NCBI GenBank assembly: GCA_913062525.1
Contig: CAJXWA010000002.1
Location: 1 to 64,000 of the forward strand
Reading direction: 5' to 3'
Origin: an uncultured Alphaproteobacteria bacterium
Lineage (GTDB): Bacteria > Pseudomonadota > Alphaproteobacteria > Sneathiellales > Sneathiellaceae
DNA: 64,000 bases
Shown: positions 50,365 through 60,088 of the stretch, piece after piece
Numbering within the stretch: the stretch's first letter is position 1
How the letters are laid out: each line of letters opens with the position of its first letter
The notes under the pieces: generated by a model
What the model was told of the DNA's origin: nothing
Database searches by the model: none
What the model saw: only the letters and a program-made list of their open reading frames with translations
Translations under genes and position numbers: made by a program

Positions 50365-51740
50365 TGCCCAAGCAACCCGCCATTCGAAAGCGATTGTCGC
50401 TCATTCTTCTAGCTGTACTTTTTGTGATCAGTAGTCTGATGTTATTTGAAGTTCGTTCCAGTGCACGGATCGCTGCTAACGAAGCTTATGACCGAGTTTT
50501 ATTTGGATCTGCCTTAGCGATTTCAGAACGGGTGTTTATCGTTGGCAATGAAATCGATGTGGATATTCCCTATGTTGCTCTGGAAATGCTTGCCTCAGAC
50601 ACGCAAGATCGCGTTTTTTATCAAGTTGAAACCGATGTAAACTCGTTTTTAACAGGGTATGCTGATTTGCCGCCGGTGCCGGGCGCGTTTGAAAATCAGT
50701 TTGATACGCCGATTTTTTACGACGCCAAATATCACGGCGATGATGTTCGAATTGGGGCTATCAATAGATATGTCTCAAGTCAGCAACTCTCTACCCGGTT
50801 CACGGTGAAGGTTGCTGAAACCACAGATGGTCGGCAGGCCTTGATCCAGAAGATGATTACTGATGCTATTCTAAGGCAGTTTATTCTTATCATTGTTGCG
50901 GGTGCCATTATGTGGATCGGAATCAGCTGGGGCGTGAAACCATTAGCTCATCTCCAGGGCGCACTTGCCCGCCGAAATCCGGAAGACTTGCATCCAATTG
51001 AACACCGAGTTCCGCAGGAGGTGCAGCATCTTGTGGACGGTATTAATGATCTCATGAAGAGGCTTTCCGATAGTATGGCCGCCATGAGGCGATTTACATC
51101 AAACGCAGCGCATCAGCTGAGAACACCGCTTGCAGCCATTCAAACACAAACCGAACTAGCACTTAAAGCGAGTAGTGCAGATGAGCTTAAGCAAAGATTG
51201 ACATATCTTGATCAATCCACGCGTCAATCAACCCGACTGGTCAATCAACTCTTAAGTCTAGCTAAGGCCACACCGGATGAAAATTCGGTAACATTTGATC
51301 AGATTGATTTAGTGAATGAGTGTAAGGAAATTACCAAAGAATTGGTCCCCTCAGCCTTGAGTAAAGGCATAGATCTTGGGCTGGATTGTACGCTCAATCG
51401 CTTGGAGATTTCAGGACATGCTGGCCTTATTCAAGAAGCTTTGAAGAACCTCATTGAAAATGCCATTAGCTACGGTCCTGAGAATACTGTCGTAACGGTT
51501 CGAATTTATAAGGATGATAACTCCGCAAAAATTGAAGTGGAGGACACGGGGACAGGTATTTTTCCGGAGCTTCAAGAAGCCATATTTGAACGTTTTAATA
51601 GGGGTAATCGTTCCGATGGAGATGGCTGCGGTTTGGGCTTGCCCATTGTAAAAGAAATTGTGGAGCGTCATGGATGGCAAATTTCTGTCTCAAGTCAAAT
51701 CAGCAAAGGCGCTAAATTCACGATTTCAATCCCGCTATGA
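50364..51740 (+). CDS. Sensor histidine kinase (TctE-like)
   Basis: FTSNAAHQLRTPLAAIQTQTELAL H-box; NLIENAISYG; DTGTGIFPE; GCGLGLPIVKEIV. Confidence 0.92.
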   Translation: MPKQPAIRKRLSLILLAVLFVISSLMLFEVRSSARIAANEAYDRVLFGSALAISERVFIVGNEIDVDIPYVALEMLASDTQDRVFYQVETDVNSFLTGYADLPPVPGAFENQFDTPIFYDAKYHGDDVRIGAINRYVSSQQLSTRFTVKVAETTDGRQALIQKMITDAILRQFILIIVAGAIMWIGISWGVKPLAHLQGALARRNPEDLHPIEHRVPQEVQHLVDGINDLMKRLSDSMAAMRRFTSNAAHQLRTPLAAIQTQTELALKASSADELKQRLTYLDQSTRQSTRLVNQLLSLAKATPDENSVTFDQIDLVNECKEITKELVPSALSKGIDLGLDCTLNRLEISGHAGLIQEALKNLIENAISYGPENTVVTVRIYKDDNSAKIEVEDTGTGIFPELQEAIFERFNRGNRSDGDGCGLGLPIVKEIVERHGWQISVSSQISKGAKFTISIPL

Positions 51741-51793
51741 TATTATCAAGAGCAGTCCTTCCAAAAGAAGCCTCGCTCTTGATAAATAAAAGT

Positions 51794-52078
51794 TTAGTTC
51801 CGAAGAAGCTGCAACGTCCAATCGCCTGAGGCATTGCGAAGATCATGAACAGTAGAAAGTTCTGGGTCTTCTCGCCAAGCAATTGCGTTTTCCTCTGATG
51901 GGAAACTGAGGATGACAATGAGATCGTCGCCGGCAGTACCATCTAAGGCGAAGGGATTTACGGTTCTACTGACAAGCTCCCCATGATGTTTGGAAAGTGC
52001 TGCTCCCGCATGTTTCCCATACTCCTGCAATCGTTCTTTGTTTAGGTTTTTTGCCTGACCAATACAGTAAACAGTCAT
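51794..52078 (-). CDS. DUF1330 family protein
   Basis: MTVYCIGQAKNLNKERLQEYGKHAGAALSKHHGELVSR...IVILSFPSEENAIAWREDPE. Confidence 0.85.
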   Translation of the reverse strand: MTVYCIGQAKNLNKERLQEYGKHAGAALSKHHGELVSRTVNPFALDGTAGDDLIVILSFPSEENAIAWREDPELSTVHDLRNASGDWTLQLLRN

Positions 52079-52170
52079 TTTTCAATTCTCCTCGGGTTGT
52101 CTGAAATGTGTTGAGAAGAAATATATCTGAATAGTTTCTGTTCGAAAATTGTAGTAATTGGAAACCAAGC

Positions 52171-52186
52171 TGTGCAAATATGCACA
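52171..52186. promoter_or_regulatory. Inverted repeat TGTGCA-AATA-TGCACA
   Basis: Perfect 6-bp arms immediately 5' of the LysR ATG, divergent from the DUF1330 gene. Confidence 0.45.
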
Positions 52187-52187
52187 G

Positions 52188-53057
52188 ATGGAAAGCTGGG
52201 ATGATTTAAAGTATGCCTTAGCGGTTCACCGCCATGGTGGGTTGAGCGGCGCCGCGCGGTCTTTGGGTGTGAACCATTCAACAGTCTCGCGGCGACTATC
52301 CGCGCTTGAGAAAGGCATGGGCGTCCGGTTGTTTGATCGATTTTCAAGCGGATTGAGGGTAACGTCTTTTGGTGAACACGCAATTTTAGCAGCAGAGCGC
52401 ATGGAGGAGCTTGCGCTTGTACTTGATCTTTCAATAGCTGGTAAGGATATGGAACTTGCTGGGCCACTCAAAATTTCCGCCCCTCAGTTAATCATCAAAG
52501 TTATTTTGGCCCCTGTTTTAGCTGAATTTGCCAAAAGTTATCCAAATATAAAATTGACGGTTATTGCCACTTCTGATGCGGTTAATCTACATAAGCGCGA
52601 GGCCGATGTTTCTATCCTTGCCAGCAATGAGCCTGACGGAACGCTTTGGGGACGCAAAGTTCTCTCCCAAAATTGCCGATATTATGGAGAGCGAAAATAC
52701 CTAGCAGGGTGCGATGACGCTAGTGAGCTGGACTGCATAAATTTCTTGTGGCGTGGCGACGAGCCTGCCACGGAGATTTTGAAGGCCTATCCACGGGCTC
52801 GAGTAGCCGCAAAATTTGACGACATGGTTGCGGTTCATGGGGCTGTGCTCGCGGGGGCGGGGGTGGCGAGAATGCCCTGTTTTCTTGGCGGCAGTACTGA
52901 GGAGCTTGAAGCTCTGCCATACGTTGAAAAACAGCCTTATTCAGATATCTGGATTTTAACTCATCCTGATCTACAGAAACTTCCCCGAATTCGAACTTTT
53001 ATGCGGTATATTTCTGAAAAACTACAAGAAAAAGAAAAATTATTCTTAGGTGAGTAA
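52188..53057 (+). CDS. LysR family transcriptional regulator
   Basis: MESWDDLKYALAVHRHGGLSGAARSLGVNHSTVSRRLSALEKGMGVRLFDR. Confidence 0.92.
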   Translation: MESWDDLKYALAVHRHGGLSGAARSLGVNHSTVSRRLSALEKGMGVRLFDRFSSGLRVTSFGEHAILAAERMEELALVLDLSIAGKDMELAGPLKISAPQLIIKVILAPVLAEFAKSYPNIKLTVIATSDAVNLHKREADVSILASNEPDGTLWGRKVLSQNCRYYGERKYLAGCDDASELDCINFLWRGDEPATEILKAYPRARVAAKFDDMVAVHGAVLAGAGVARMPCFLGGSTEELEALPYVEKQPYSDIWILTHPDLQKLPRIRTFMRYISEKLQEKEKLFLGE

Positions 53058-53206
53058 TTGGTTTTCGACAGAAAAAGTCACCTTATTTATAGCCCATGGG
53101 TTGAGATCCATACAATTGTCTTAAATTATTCGAATATTAGGAATTTTCTAATAAGCATAATGCTTCGTGTAAGTTCAGTAGGTAAAAATAGTATCGGAGT
53201 TCAGTT

Positions 53207-53932
53207 ATGTTAGTAAGTAATCGACTATTAGCGTGTGCATTGATTGTATTCGCCGCGCCTTTCGCAAGTATAGCCCAAAGTGCTGATGCAGATTTGTCAG
53301 TTATGGAAATTGGAGGATTATACCAAAAAGATGGCAAAGGGCTTTATGATCAAGTTGTTTCAGCAGCAAGCGCAAAATCCGAAGTATCCTTCAAGATCCA
53401 GCATGTCCCGCCAAAGCGCGCATTTGCAAATTTTGAGACCGGAAAATCTCTGTGTATGGCGCCAGCAAATACAAACCCCGATTTCTACAATTTTTCCTTC
53501 AAAACGGTGCAATCAGCTTCAATGACAGAGGCGAAAGTCTACATCTTTACAAAAGCGGGATCCTCTCCCGTAAGTGACGTGACGGCGTTGAAGGGAATGA
53601 AAGTTGGTGTCCGGCAGGGTATGCCTTATGGAAACAATATAGAAAATTCGGGACTGAGTTTGGTTGCGGCCAGCTCAATCGAAACCAATATTAAAAAATT
53701 GAACGCGGGACGGATCGACGTTTTTCTCGCATATTGGCCAGACGTATATGCGGCATTTGATGCTATGGGCGTTGACCCTCTTCCCCATTCGGCGGATCAA
53801 CCAGTAGCGGTGCATAATGACTCTATTCTATGTCGCGATACGCCAGAGGGTAGAGCCGCAGTTGAAGCCTTCGACAAAGGCTACAAAGCCATAGAAGGTG
53901 ACGGGACATTGGCTAAAATAATGGGTGAATAG
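53207..53932 (+). CDS. Transporter substrate-binding domain protein (SBP_bac_3-like)
   Basis: Signal peptide; PPKRAFANFETGKSLCMAPANTNPDFYNFSF; VTALKGMKVGVRQGMPYGNNIE. Confidence 0.8.
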   Translation: MLVSNRLLACALIVFAAPFASIAQSADADLSVMEIGGLYQKDGKGLYDQVVSAASAKSEVSFKIQHVPPKRAFANFETGKSLCMAPANTNPDFYNFSFKTVQSASMTEAKVYIFTKAGSSPVSDVTALKGMKVGVRQGMPYGNNIENSGLSLVAASSIETNIKKLNAGRIDVFLAYWPDVYAAFDAMGVDPLPHSADQPVAVHNDSILCRDTPEGRAAVEAFDKGYKAIEGDGTLAKIMGE

Positions 53933-54200
53933 AAATGCCTCGCACTCATTGCGCTGGTGTTTAATGGTGGTTTCTGGTTGTATGCGAACAGCTTGTTTTA
54001 AGATATTCCTCTCAAATTATCCTGTTTGACGTATGGGGAGAGAGCGATTTTATTGAGCTTACACTGATGAATAAGCAGTGGCATTTATGCTTTGTTGAAA
54101 AGCAAATGCTGCTGTTTTATGAGATTAATGTGTCGTCAAAATAAGTGTTTATGTTGGTGTGGAAAATTTAACGAAATAGACCCAATAAGGTATTCAGTTA

Positions 54201-54776
54201 GTGCGAATTAAGGACAATAACAAACGGCGGGCAATTCGTGATGCCGCTGTAACAGAGGTGATTGTTGGGGGATTAGGCGGCGCATCTGTTAGTAAAATCG
54301 CCAAACGAGCAAACGTGTCCGCAGGGACAATATATCTCTACTTCCCAAATAAAGAAGAGCTACTTCAACAAGTGTTTCTTGAAATAAAAACAGAGCTTCA
54401 TGAACATATGATGGCGGTTTTTAAGCCGACTGAAAACTCTGCCGAAAATATCAAAAAAATGTGGTTTTCTCTGTTCGAGTATATTCTTGAGAACCCAAAT
54501 GATTTTGTTTTTTCCGAATATGTCTCCGCTGCGCAACTCCTGGATGACAAACGCAAGCCTGAGGTGGAAGCTATGGCCATGGAAATTGGTGGCATCCTGA
54601 TGTCGGCGATTGAGGACGGGACACTTCGGCGAGTTTCTTTGAATGCGTTGAGTGCTTTGCTTATAGCGCCTGCCGTGCAGCTGGGTAAAAGAGCAATCCA
54701 TGAGGAACTGCCAGTTGATCAGAAAATTGTGGAAGATACTTTTGATATGATTTGGCGGGGTGTGTCTTTTAGTTGA
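54201..54776 (+). CDS. TetR family transcriptional regulator (GTG start)
   Basis: RAIRDAAVTEVIVGGLGGASVSKIAKRANVSAGTIYLYFPNKEELLQQVF. Confidence 0.92.
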   Translation: MRIKDNNKRRAIRDAAVTEVIVGGLGGASVSKIAKRANVSAGTIYLYFPNKEELLQQVFLEIKTELHEHMMAVFKPTENSAENIKKMWFSLFEYILENPNDFVFSEYVSAAQLLDDKRKPEVEAMAMEIGGILMSAIEDGTLRRVSLNALSALLIAPAVQLGKRAIHEELPVDQKIVEDTFDMIWRGVSFS

Positions 54777-54795
54777 TGAATGAACGTTCATTCAT
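54776..54795. promoter_or_regulatory. 20-bp perfect palindrome ATGAATGAACGTTCATTCAT (putative TetR operator)
   Basis: Perfect self-complementarity; starts at the last base of the tetR ORF and lies 40 bp before the next gene. Confidence 0.75.
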
Positions 54796-54834
54796 TATAG
54801 AATTATTGTCCTTGCAACAATATCGGAGAAGGCA

Positions 54835-55365
54835 ATGTATTCTATGGTGATAAAGAAACACCTGGTTTCGCTTCTAATTATCTTATCTGTGGCATTCGGT
54901 GTATCCCTGCAATCTGCAGCAGCGGATCAATCTTCCACTAAAATTTCAAAAGAAAACCCGATGTCAGAGGCTTCGGCTAAAGCATTTATGCGCAACTGGC
55001 TAACGATGATTGATACGAATGCGCCCCTAAACGAGTATTTGAAATACCTACCAGATGGTGATTTTGAGCAGTGGTCCTACCCCAATGCAGAGATTAAAAA
55101 TGTTGAACATCTACAGCAATATTTCCAGAAAACCTGGGGAATGATTAAGAAGAATACTAATAAAATCAGTAATTTGGATGCCGCAAAAATTAAAGGTGAT
55201 AGGTACCAAATTCTGACAAATGTCCATTGGAAGGGTGATATCGCGGATGGTAAATCTATTACAAAGGATTTGCTGTACACGTTGACAGTCGGAGAGGGAA
55301 CTTCAGCCGCAGATCCAAAGGGACAGTATCCGAAAATTTATAAGTATAAAATCAGTAGCCCTTGA
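54835..55365 (+). CDS. Secreted SnoaL/NTF2-like hypothetical protein
   Basis: Signal peptide VSLLIILSVAFGVSLQSAAA; AFMRNWLTMIDTNAPLNEYLKYLPDGDFEQWSYP...NVEHLQQYF. Confidence 0.6.
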   Translation: MYSMVIKKHLVSLLIILSVAFGVSLQSAAADQSSTKISKENPMSEASAKAFMRNWLTMIDTNAPLNEYLKYLPDGDFEQWSYPNAEIKNVEHLQQYFQKTWGMIKKNTNKISNLDAAKIKGDRYQILTNVHWKGDIADGKSITKDLLYTLTVGEGTSAADPKGQYPKIYKYKISSP

Positions 55366-55400
55366 GGCACTCGTACTCCTTCCCCTATGCTTCCCGTAAG

Positions 55401-55438
55401 AAATGGTGGTGATGTTCTGGCATCCTCACCATTTTTTT
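55401..55438 (+). terminator. Rho-independent terminator
   Basis: AATGGTG..GATG-TTCTGG-CATC..CACCATT stem followed by T tract. Confidence 0.8.
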
Positions 55439-55649
55439 AGTTACAAGGGCTAGGAAACAACACGTTGGCAGGGAAAATTCCTAATGGTTCGAGTTGTAAT
55501 AAACCAAAATAACACAGCAAATAAGTGTAAAATAATCTACGTTATCAAGGTAAATCTATAAAAAATCGATTTAATTGCGTGTAATTTGAATATGGATTAT
55601 GCTTCTTCTTTAAATAATTAGAGTTTGGTAATTTTCAGGGGAGGTTATT

Positions 55650-56621
55650 ATGAAAAAAATTGGATTATTATTAGCAGCGACTGTTGTGGGATTAATGGCA
55701 AGCGGGCCGCAACTGGCAGCAGCTGCAAATGTAAAAGTCACACCACTAGGCGGCCAAGATGGCGAGTTTTGTCGTCTTGACCGGGCAATAATGTTTGAAG
55801 ACCCTAACGGCACACGAATTCTGTATGATGCGGGAATGACAGTTGCCGGTCCAACAGATCCGCGCCTTGGAAAAGTTGATGCGCTGCTCGTAAGTCACAT
55901 GCATTTTGATCATGTTGGCGGTAAACGTAATAAAGCCCCAAATTCAGGTAAATGCGGCAAGCCTGATTTGTCTGTTTCAGCAATCCCAAATACAAATGTG
56001 GTCGATATTGCGCTGGCAAAGAAAGCAAAGATTGTTACGGGCAGTGAGATGCCTGCGTTCTTTGCAAGTAAATTGAAGGCGCTGGGCGGAAATCCAAAGG
56101 ATTCAATGTTGGCTCGGTTCGGTGCGACAACCTCAGTTGGTGGTGTCAAAATCTCAACTGTACCGGCAATACATAGCAATGGCGTGCATCATGCCCTGAT
56201 CGGCGGTGATCTGGGCGAGGCGTTAAAGGCATCTGGTCTTGGCGGTAGTGTCGGCCCGGCAACAGGTTATATTCTACAGTTTACAAATGGGCTTGTTGTG
56301 TACTTATCCGGTGATACTGGCATTACTGCAGAACAAGATTTGGTGGTGAATAAATTCTATCACGCCAAGTTGGCTGTTATGAATATTGGCGATACCTATA
56401 CAACAGGTCCAACTGAAGCGGCGCATGTTGTTAATAATATGGTCAAGCCAGCATCTGTTATTGCCTCTCATGCAAATGAGGAAGCAACAAAAGGCGGTAA
56501 AATTATCGCTGGTACGAAAACAGAGATCTTTAAAAAGGCAGTTACTGTTCCTGTACATATTCCTTTGAGCGGAAAAGTTATGGAATTTAATGCTGCGGGC
56601 GTTTGCGTCTCTGGCTGCTAA
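55650..56621 (+). CDS. Secreted MBL-fold metallo-hydrolase
   Basis: Signal peptide; LLVSHMHFDHVGGKR; VYLSGDTGITAEQDL; SVIASHANEEATKGG. Confidence 0.85.
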   Translation: MKKIGLLLAATVVGLMASGPQLAAAANVKVTPLGGQDGEFCRLDRAIMFEDPNGTRILYDAGMTVAGPTDPRLGKVDALLVSHMHFDHVGGKRNKAPNSGKCGKPDLSVSAIPNTNVVDIALAKKAKIVTGSEMPAFFASKLKALGGNPKDSMLARFGATTSVGGVKISTVPAIHSNGVHHALIGGDLGEALKASGLGGSVGPATGYILQFTNGLVVYLSGDTGITAEQDLVVNKFYHAKLAVMNIGDTYTTGPTEAAHVVNNMVKPASVIASHANEEATKGGKIIAGTKTEIFKKAVTVPVHIPLSGKVMEFNAAGVCVSGC

Positions 56622-56632
56622 TCCCGATTTTG

Positions 56633-56667
56633 TGAAAGTCTGGACATGTGATTTGTTCAGGCTTTCA
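56633..56667 (+). terminator. Hairpin/terminator between convergent MBL and LysR genes
   Basis: TGAAAGTCTGGACA / TGTTCAGGCTTTCA (pairs with G-U) followed by T-rich tract. Confidence 0.7.
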
Positions 56668-56687
56668 TAAATTTTATTTTTTCAGGA

Positions 56688-57626
56688 CTAGGTTTTCGTT
56701 TGTACATTTAATCGAGTACCAAGTGTTTTATTTATTTCTGCCTTTAGCCAGTTTTGAAGTCGGGTAAATTGATCCGTTTTTGCAAACTCACTCTTGCATA
56801 CTAGCCAATAACTTGAGCGCATTTTTACCGGAGATCCTAAAGGTTTTAGAAATCCTGCGGAAATGTCATTTTCGACGAGCAAGCTCCTACCGAGACCGAT
56901 TCCCAGACCATTTATTGCCGCTTGTAGCATTAAGTCTGCCCGTTCAAACTGGAAGTCGGGGACAATTTCAGAATTTACCGGTCTTTCTTTGGAGAAATAA
57001 AAATTCCAACTGAAGTCAGTTTCATCTGACGCGCCTCTTCTATCCGCTAAAAAAACTGCATTGTGGTCATCAAGCTGAGAAATCGAATTTTCTCGTGCTT
57101 TGAGATATGCTGTGCTGGCAACGGGTTGGATTTCACTGTGCGCTAAATGGACAGAAAATAAACCAGGGTAGGGGCCGGTGCCAAAACGAATTGCGGCGTC
57201 TACATCATTGGATCCAAAATCTGTATGTTCCTCGCTGACTTGCAAGGCAATATCAATATTCATGGCCGCGGCGGAGGGGAGTGAGGGAATAAGCCATTTC
57301 ATTGCTAATGAGGAGGGCAGAGATAACCTTATGGACTTATCTGAATACAGGTTTTCTATTTCATTTAGTGCGCTTTTCCAAATAGCGGAGGTCTCAGTTG
57401 CGGCGCGGCATAGAATTTCCCCTTCCTGCGTAAAACGTAATTGACGGGTAGTCCGTTCAAATAATTTGAAACCAAGAGCCTCTTCAAGGGCTTTTGTGCG
57501 ATGACTAACTGCTGACTGGTGAACTTTAAGTAGGTCAGCTGCTTTACTGAAATTTTGTGTTTCTGCGATTGCGGCGAGAAGAAGTGCTGCATTAGCCAGT
57601 TTTGATGACGGATTATCTTGAGTCAT
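56688..57626 (-). CDS. LysR family transcriptional regulator (GcvA-like)
   Basis: AETQNFSKAADLLKVHQSAVSHRTKALEEALGFKLFERTTRQLRFTQEG. Confidence 0.92.
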   Translation of the reverse strand: MTQDNPSSKLANAALLLAAIAETQNFSKAADLLKVHQSAVSHRTKALEEALGFKLFERTTRQLRFTQEGEILCRAATETSAIWKSALNEIENLYSDKSIRLSLPSSLAMKWLIPSLPSAAAMNIDIALQVSEEHTDFGSNDVDAAIRFGTGPYPGLFSVHLAHSEIQPVASTAYLKARENSISQLDDHNAVFLADRRGASDETDFSWNFYFSKERPVNSEIVPDFQFERADLMLQAAINGLGIGLGRSLLVENDISAGFLKPLGSPVKMRSSYWLVCKSEFAKTDQFTRLQNWLKAEINKTLGTRLNVQTKT

Positions 57627-57727
57627 ATTAGTGATAAAATCTCATGTGTATATGAGTACAAAAGTCCAATTATCAATGTATTATAGTGAATATAACTCAT
57701 AAATACACAATTAATAAGGATCTAATA

Positions 57728-58639
57728 ATGATAAAACATCACTTACCTAAAAAAACGACTGTAGCGAAGATTGTAAACGGATTTGTAACAACAGAAGGCG
57801 GCGGAAATCCTGCTGGTGTGGTGCTGAATGCGGACGGTCTGACCGACACCGATATGATTTCAATTGCTGGGCAAGTCGGATTGTCCGAAACAGCCTTTGT
57901 ATCAAAATCAGAGACAGAAGGTTTCAAGTTGGATTTCTTTACACCTAATCGCCGGATTAGTCATTGTGGGCATGCGACCATCGCAACGTTTTCTTATTTG
58001 TCAGAACTCGGCTTTGTATCCGACGGTGAAACTTCTAAAGAAACAGTCGATGGGCCTAGAAAAATTATCATAAAAAAGGGGGCCGCATTCATGGAACAGT
58101 TGGCTCCTAAGTACCGTAAAGCTGAAGATTGGATCGAAGACAACGTAACAGTGGATCAAGTCCTTGCATCCATCGGCTTAGATAAAAGTGATGTGGATGT
58201 GAGGGTTGATCCGCTTGTCGTCAATACCGGGAATAACTTTCTAATCCTTGGCGTCTCATCTGCCGCTGCCCTAAAGGGTCTGAAACCCAATTTTGATGAA
58301 ATATCCGACATAAGCGATAAACTTGATTTAATTGGATACTACATATTCACAACAGATCCAGTGGCCACTGATTACGCTGCGACAACACGTATGTTCGCAC
58401 CGCGCTATGCCATAGAGGAAGAGGCCGCCACGGGCATGGCTGCTGGACCACTTGCCTGCGTATTATTTGATTTCTTGAACACTAAAACGGAGACGATGGT
58501 AATTGAACAAGGTTGTTTCATGAACCCAGCTTCCGCTAGCTTGCTGACTGTCGATCTTTCAATGCGAGATGGAGGTATAACTGGATTAATGGCCGGTGGT
58601 TTTGGTCGTGTTATGGATGAGATGGTAATTGAATACTAA
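57728..58639 (+). CDS. PhzF family isomerase
   Basis: NGFVTTEGGGNPAGVVLNADGL; SETAFVSKSETEGFKLDFFTPNRRISHCGHATIATF; ATGMAAGPLACVLFDF. Confidence 0.9.
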   Translation: MIKHHLPKKTTVAKIVNGFVTTEGGGNPAGVVLNADGLTDTDMISIAGQVGLSETAFVSKSETEGFKLDFFTPNRRISHCGHATIATFSYLSELGFVSDGETSKETVDGPRKIIIKKGAAFMEQLAPKYRKAEDWIEDNVTVDQVLASIGLDKSDVDVRVDPLVVNTGNNFLILGVSSAAALKGLKPNFDEISDISDKLDLIGYYIFTTDPVATDYAATTRMFAPRYAIEEEAATGMAAGPLACVLFDFLNTKTETMVIEQGCFMNPASASLLTVDLSMRDGGITGLMAGGFGRVMDEMVIEY

Positions 58640-58664
58640 GCGCGAGGGCTTACGCTGATAAAAT

Positions 58665-59200
58665 AGTCCTACTTTTGGTCCTGATGGATCGGGGCCGTAC
58701 CAGTCAATGGTTAGAGAAGCTGTCCGAAGAAGTTCCATTAGTGATGAAAGCAAAGAAGTCTATTAACCAAAAAGAAGGGCTGTAAATCTGTTCATCAACA
58801 AGAAATACCCTTGTATGTATGGATATTTAGGTTTGTTAGCGAGATTTTCGACGACCGGAAGAATGAAAACGAACAGGAGAGTCTAGATACAGGAATTGAT
58901 TACCAGTACATACCTACTGTGGACCAAAATTTGGGGATGCTTGAAAAAGGTTACGTGGATGCAGTACTCGCTTTCATGCCAGATGTTTCCATATTTTCAG
59001 AACGAACAAATTAAGATAAAGCCCATCCCATTTCTATAAGTTACGATCTGATAATTTGCCTCGATCCTGTCGCTAGAGCGGCCTTTGTGAGTAAAATTTC
59101 ACAGGGTTTGGAGAGTATGTTCCGAGATGGTACGGTAAAACAAATACTTAGAGATATGTATTTAGATTATGACTCTAGGGAGTTCCTTAGTCAGAATTGA
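58665..59200 (+). pseudogene. Decayed SBP_bac_3-like solute-binding protein gene
   Basis: Pieces in two frames align with the intact protein at 53207..53932: FGPDGSGPYQSMVREAV..PKRRAVNLFINKKYPCMYG (frame of 58674), then DTGIDYQYIPTVDQNLGMLEKGYVDAVLAFMPDVSIF - in-frame TAA at 59012 - DKAHPISISYDLIICLDPVARAAFVSKISQGLESMFRDGTVKQILRDMY. Confidence 0.75.
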
Positions 59201-59215
59201 AGGGCAGGAGAAAAA

Positions 59216-60088
59216 ATGGGGAAAATACTGGGCGAGCTCGTTATTAAGCCTGCTGATATCGAAAACTTTGTAACTGCAATAGAATGGGCCGCCGCAGAAG
59301 GCTGGAACCCTGGAATAGATGATCTGGAGGCTTTTTATTCTGCTGATCGCTCGGGGTTTATCATGGGCTTTATTGATGGCGTACCTGTGAGTTCAATCTC
59401 GGTCATTAAATACGGTGAGAATTTCGGTTTCCTAGGGTTTTATATCGTGCGCCCAGATTTACGGGGAAGTGGCATCGGATTGGCAACATGGAACGCTGGA
59501 ATGGCGTACCTAGAGGGACGAGCCATAGGTTTAGATGGCGTTGCGGATCAGCAAAGTAATTACCGCAAAAGTGGTTTTGAATACGTCTGCAGCAATATTC
59601 GCTACTGCGGTATACCTGTTAGTATGCATAGTCTTAAAAGCGCACTGAAAATAGAGGATGTTACTCTGCGATCGGCTTCGGAAATTATTGCATATGACAG
59701 CGCATTTTTCCCTGCGCCGAGAGGTGAATTTATCCGTCACTGGACCCAGGAAGGTTCGCACGGATCAAGAATTGCAAAATGCGTCAAAAGTGGAGATAAA
59801 ATTATAGGATATGGCGTTATTCGTAAATGCCGTTCGGGCTTTAAAATTGGTCCCTTATTTTGCGATGATGAAGACGTTGCAGATGCACTCTTTTGGTCTC
59901 TTGTTAATGCTGTTGGTCCTGACGTTGAAGTGAGTTTAGATGTGCCCAACATAAATATGCAGGCCGTCAATTTGGCTGAACGGTATGGATTGAATCCGGC
60001 GTTCGAGACAGCGCGTATGTACAAAGGGGGGGCTCCAGATTTAACTCAAGCGCGGGTATTTGGTGTAACGACTTTTGAGCTGGGGTAA
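59216..60088 (+). CDS. GNAT family N-acetyltransferase (YitH-like two-domain)
   Basis: LGFYIVRPDLRGSGIGLATWNAGMAYLEGRAIGLDGVADQQSNYRKSGFEYV. Confidence 0.88.
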   Translation: MGKILGELVIKPADIENFVTAIEWAAAEGWNPGIDDLEAFYSADRSGFIMGFIDGVPVSSISVIKYGENFGFLGFYIVRPDLRGSGIGLATWNAGMAYLEGRAIGLDGVADQQSNYRKSGFEYVCSNIRYCGIPVSMHSLKSALKIEDVTLRSASEIIAYDSAFFPAPRGEFIRHWTQEGSHGSRIAKCVKSGDKIIGYGVIRKCRSGFKIGPLFCDDEDVADALFWSLVNAVGPDVEVSLDVPNINMQAVNLAERYGLNPAFETARMYKGGAPDLTQARVFGVTTFELG

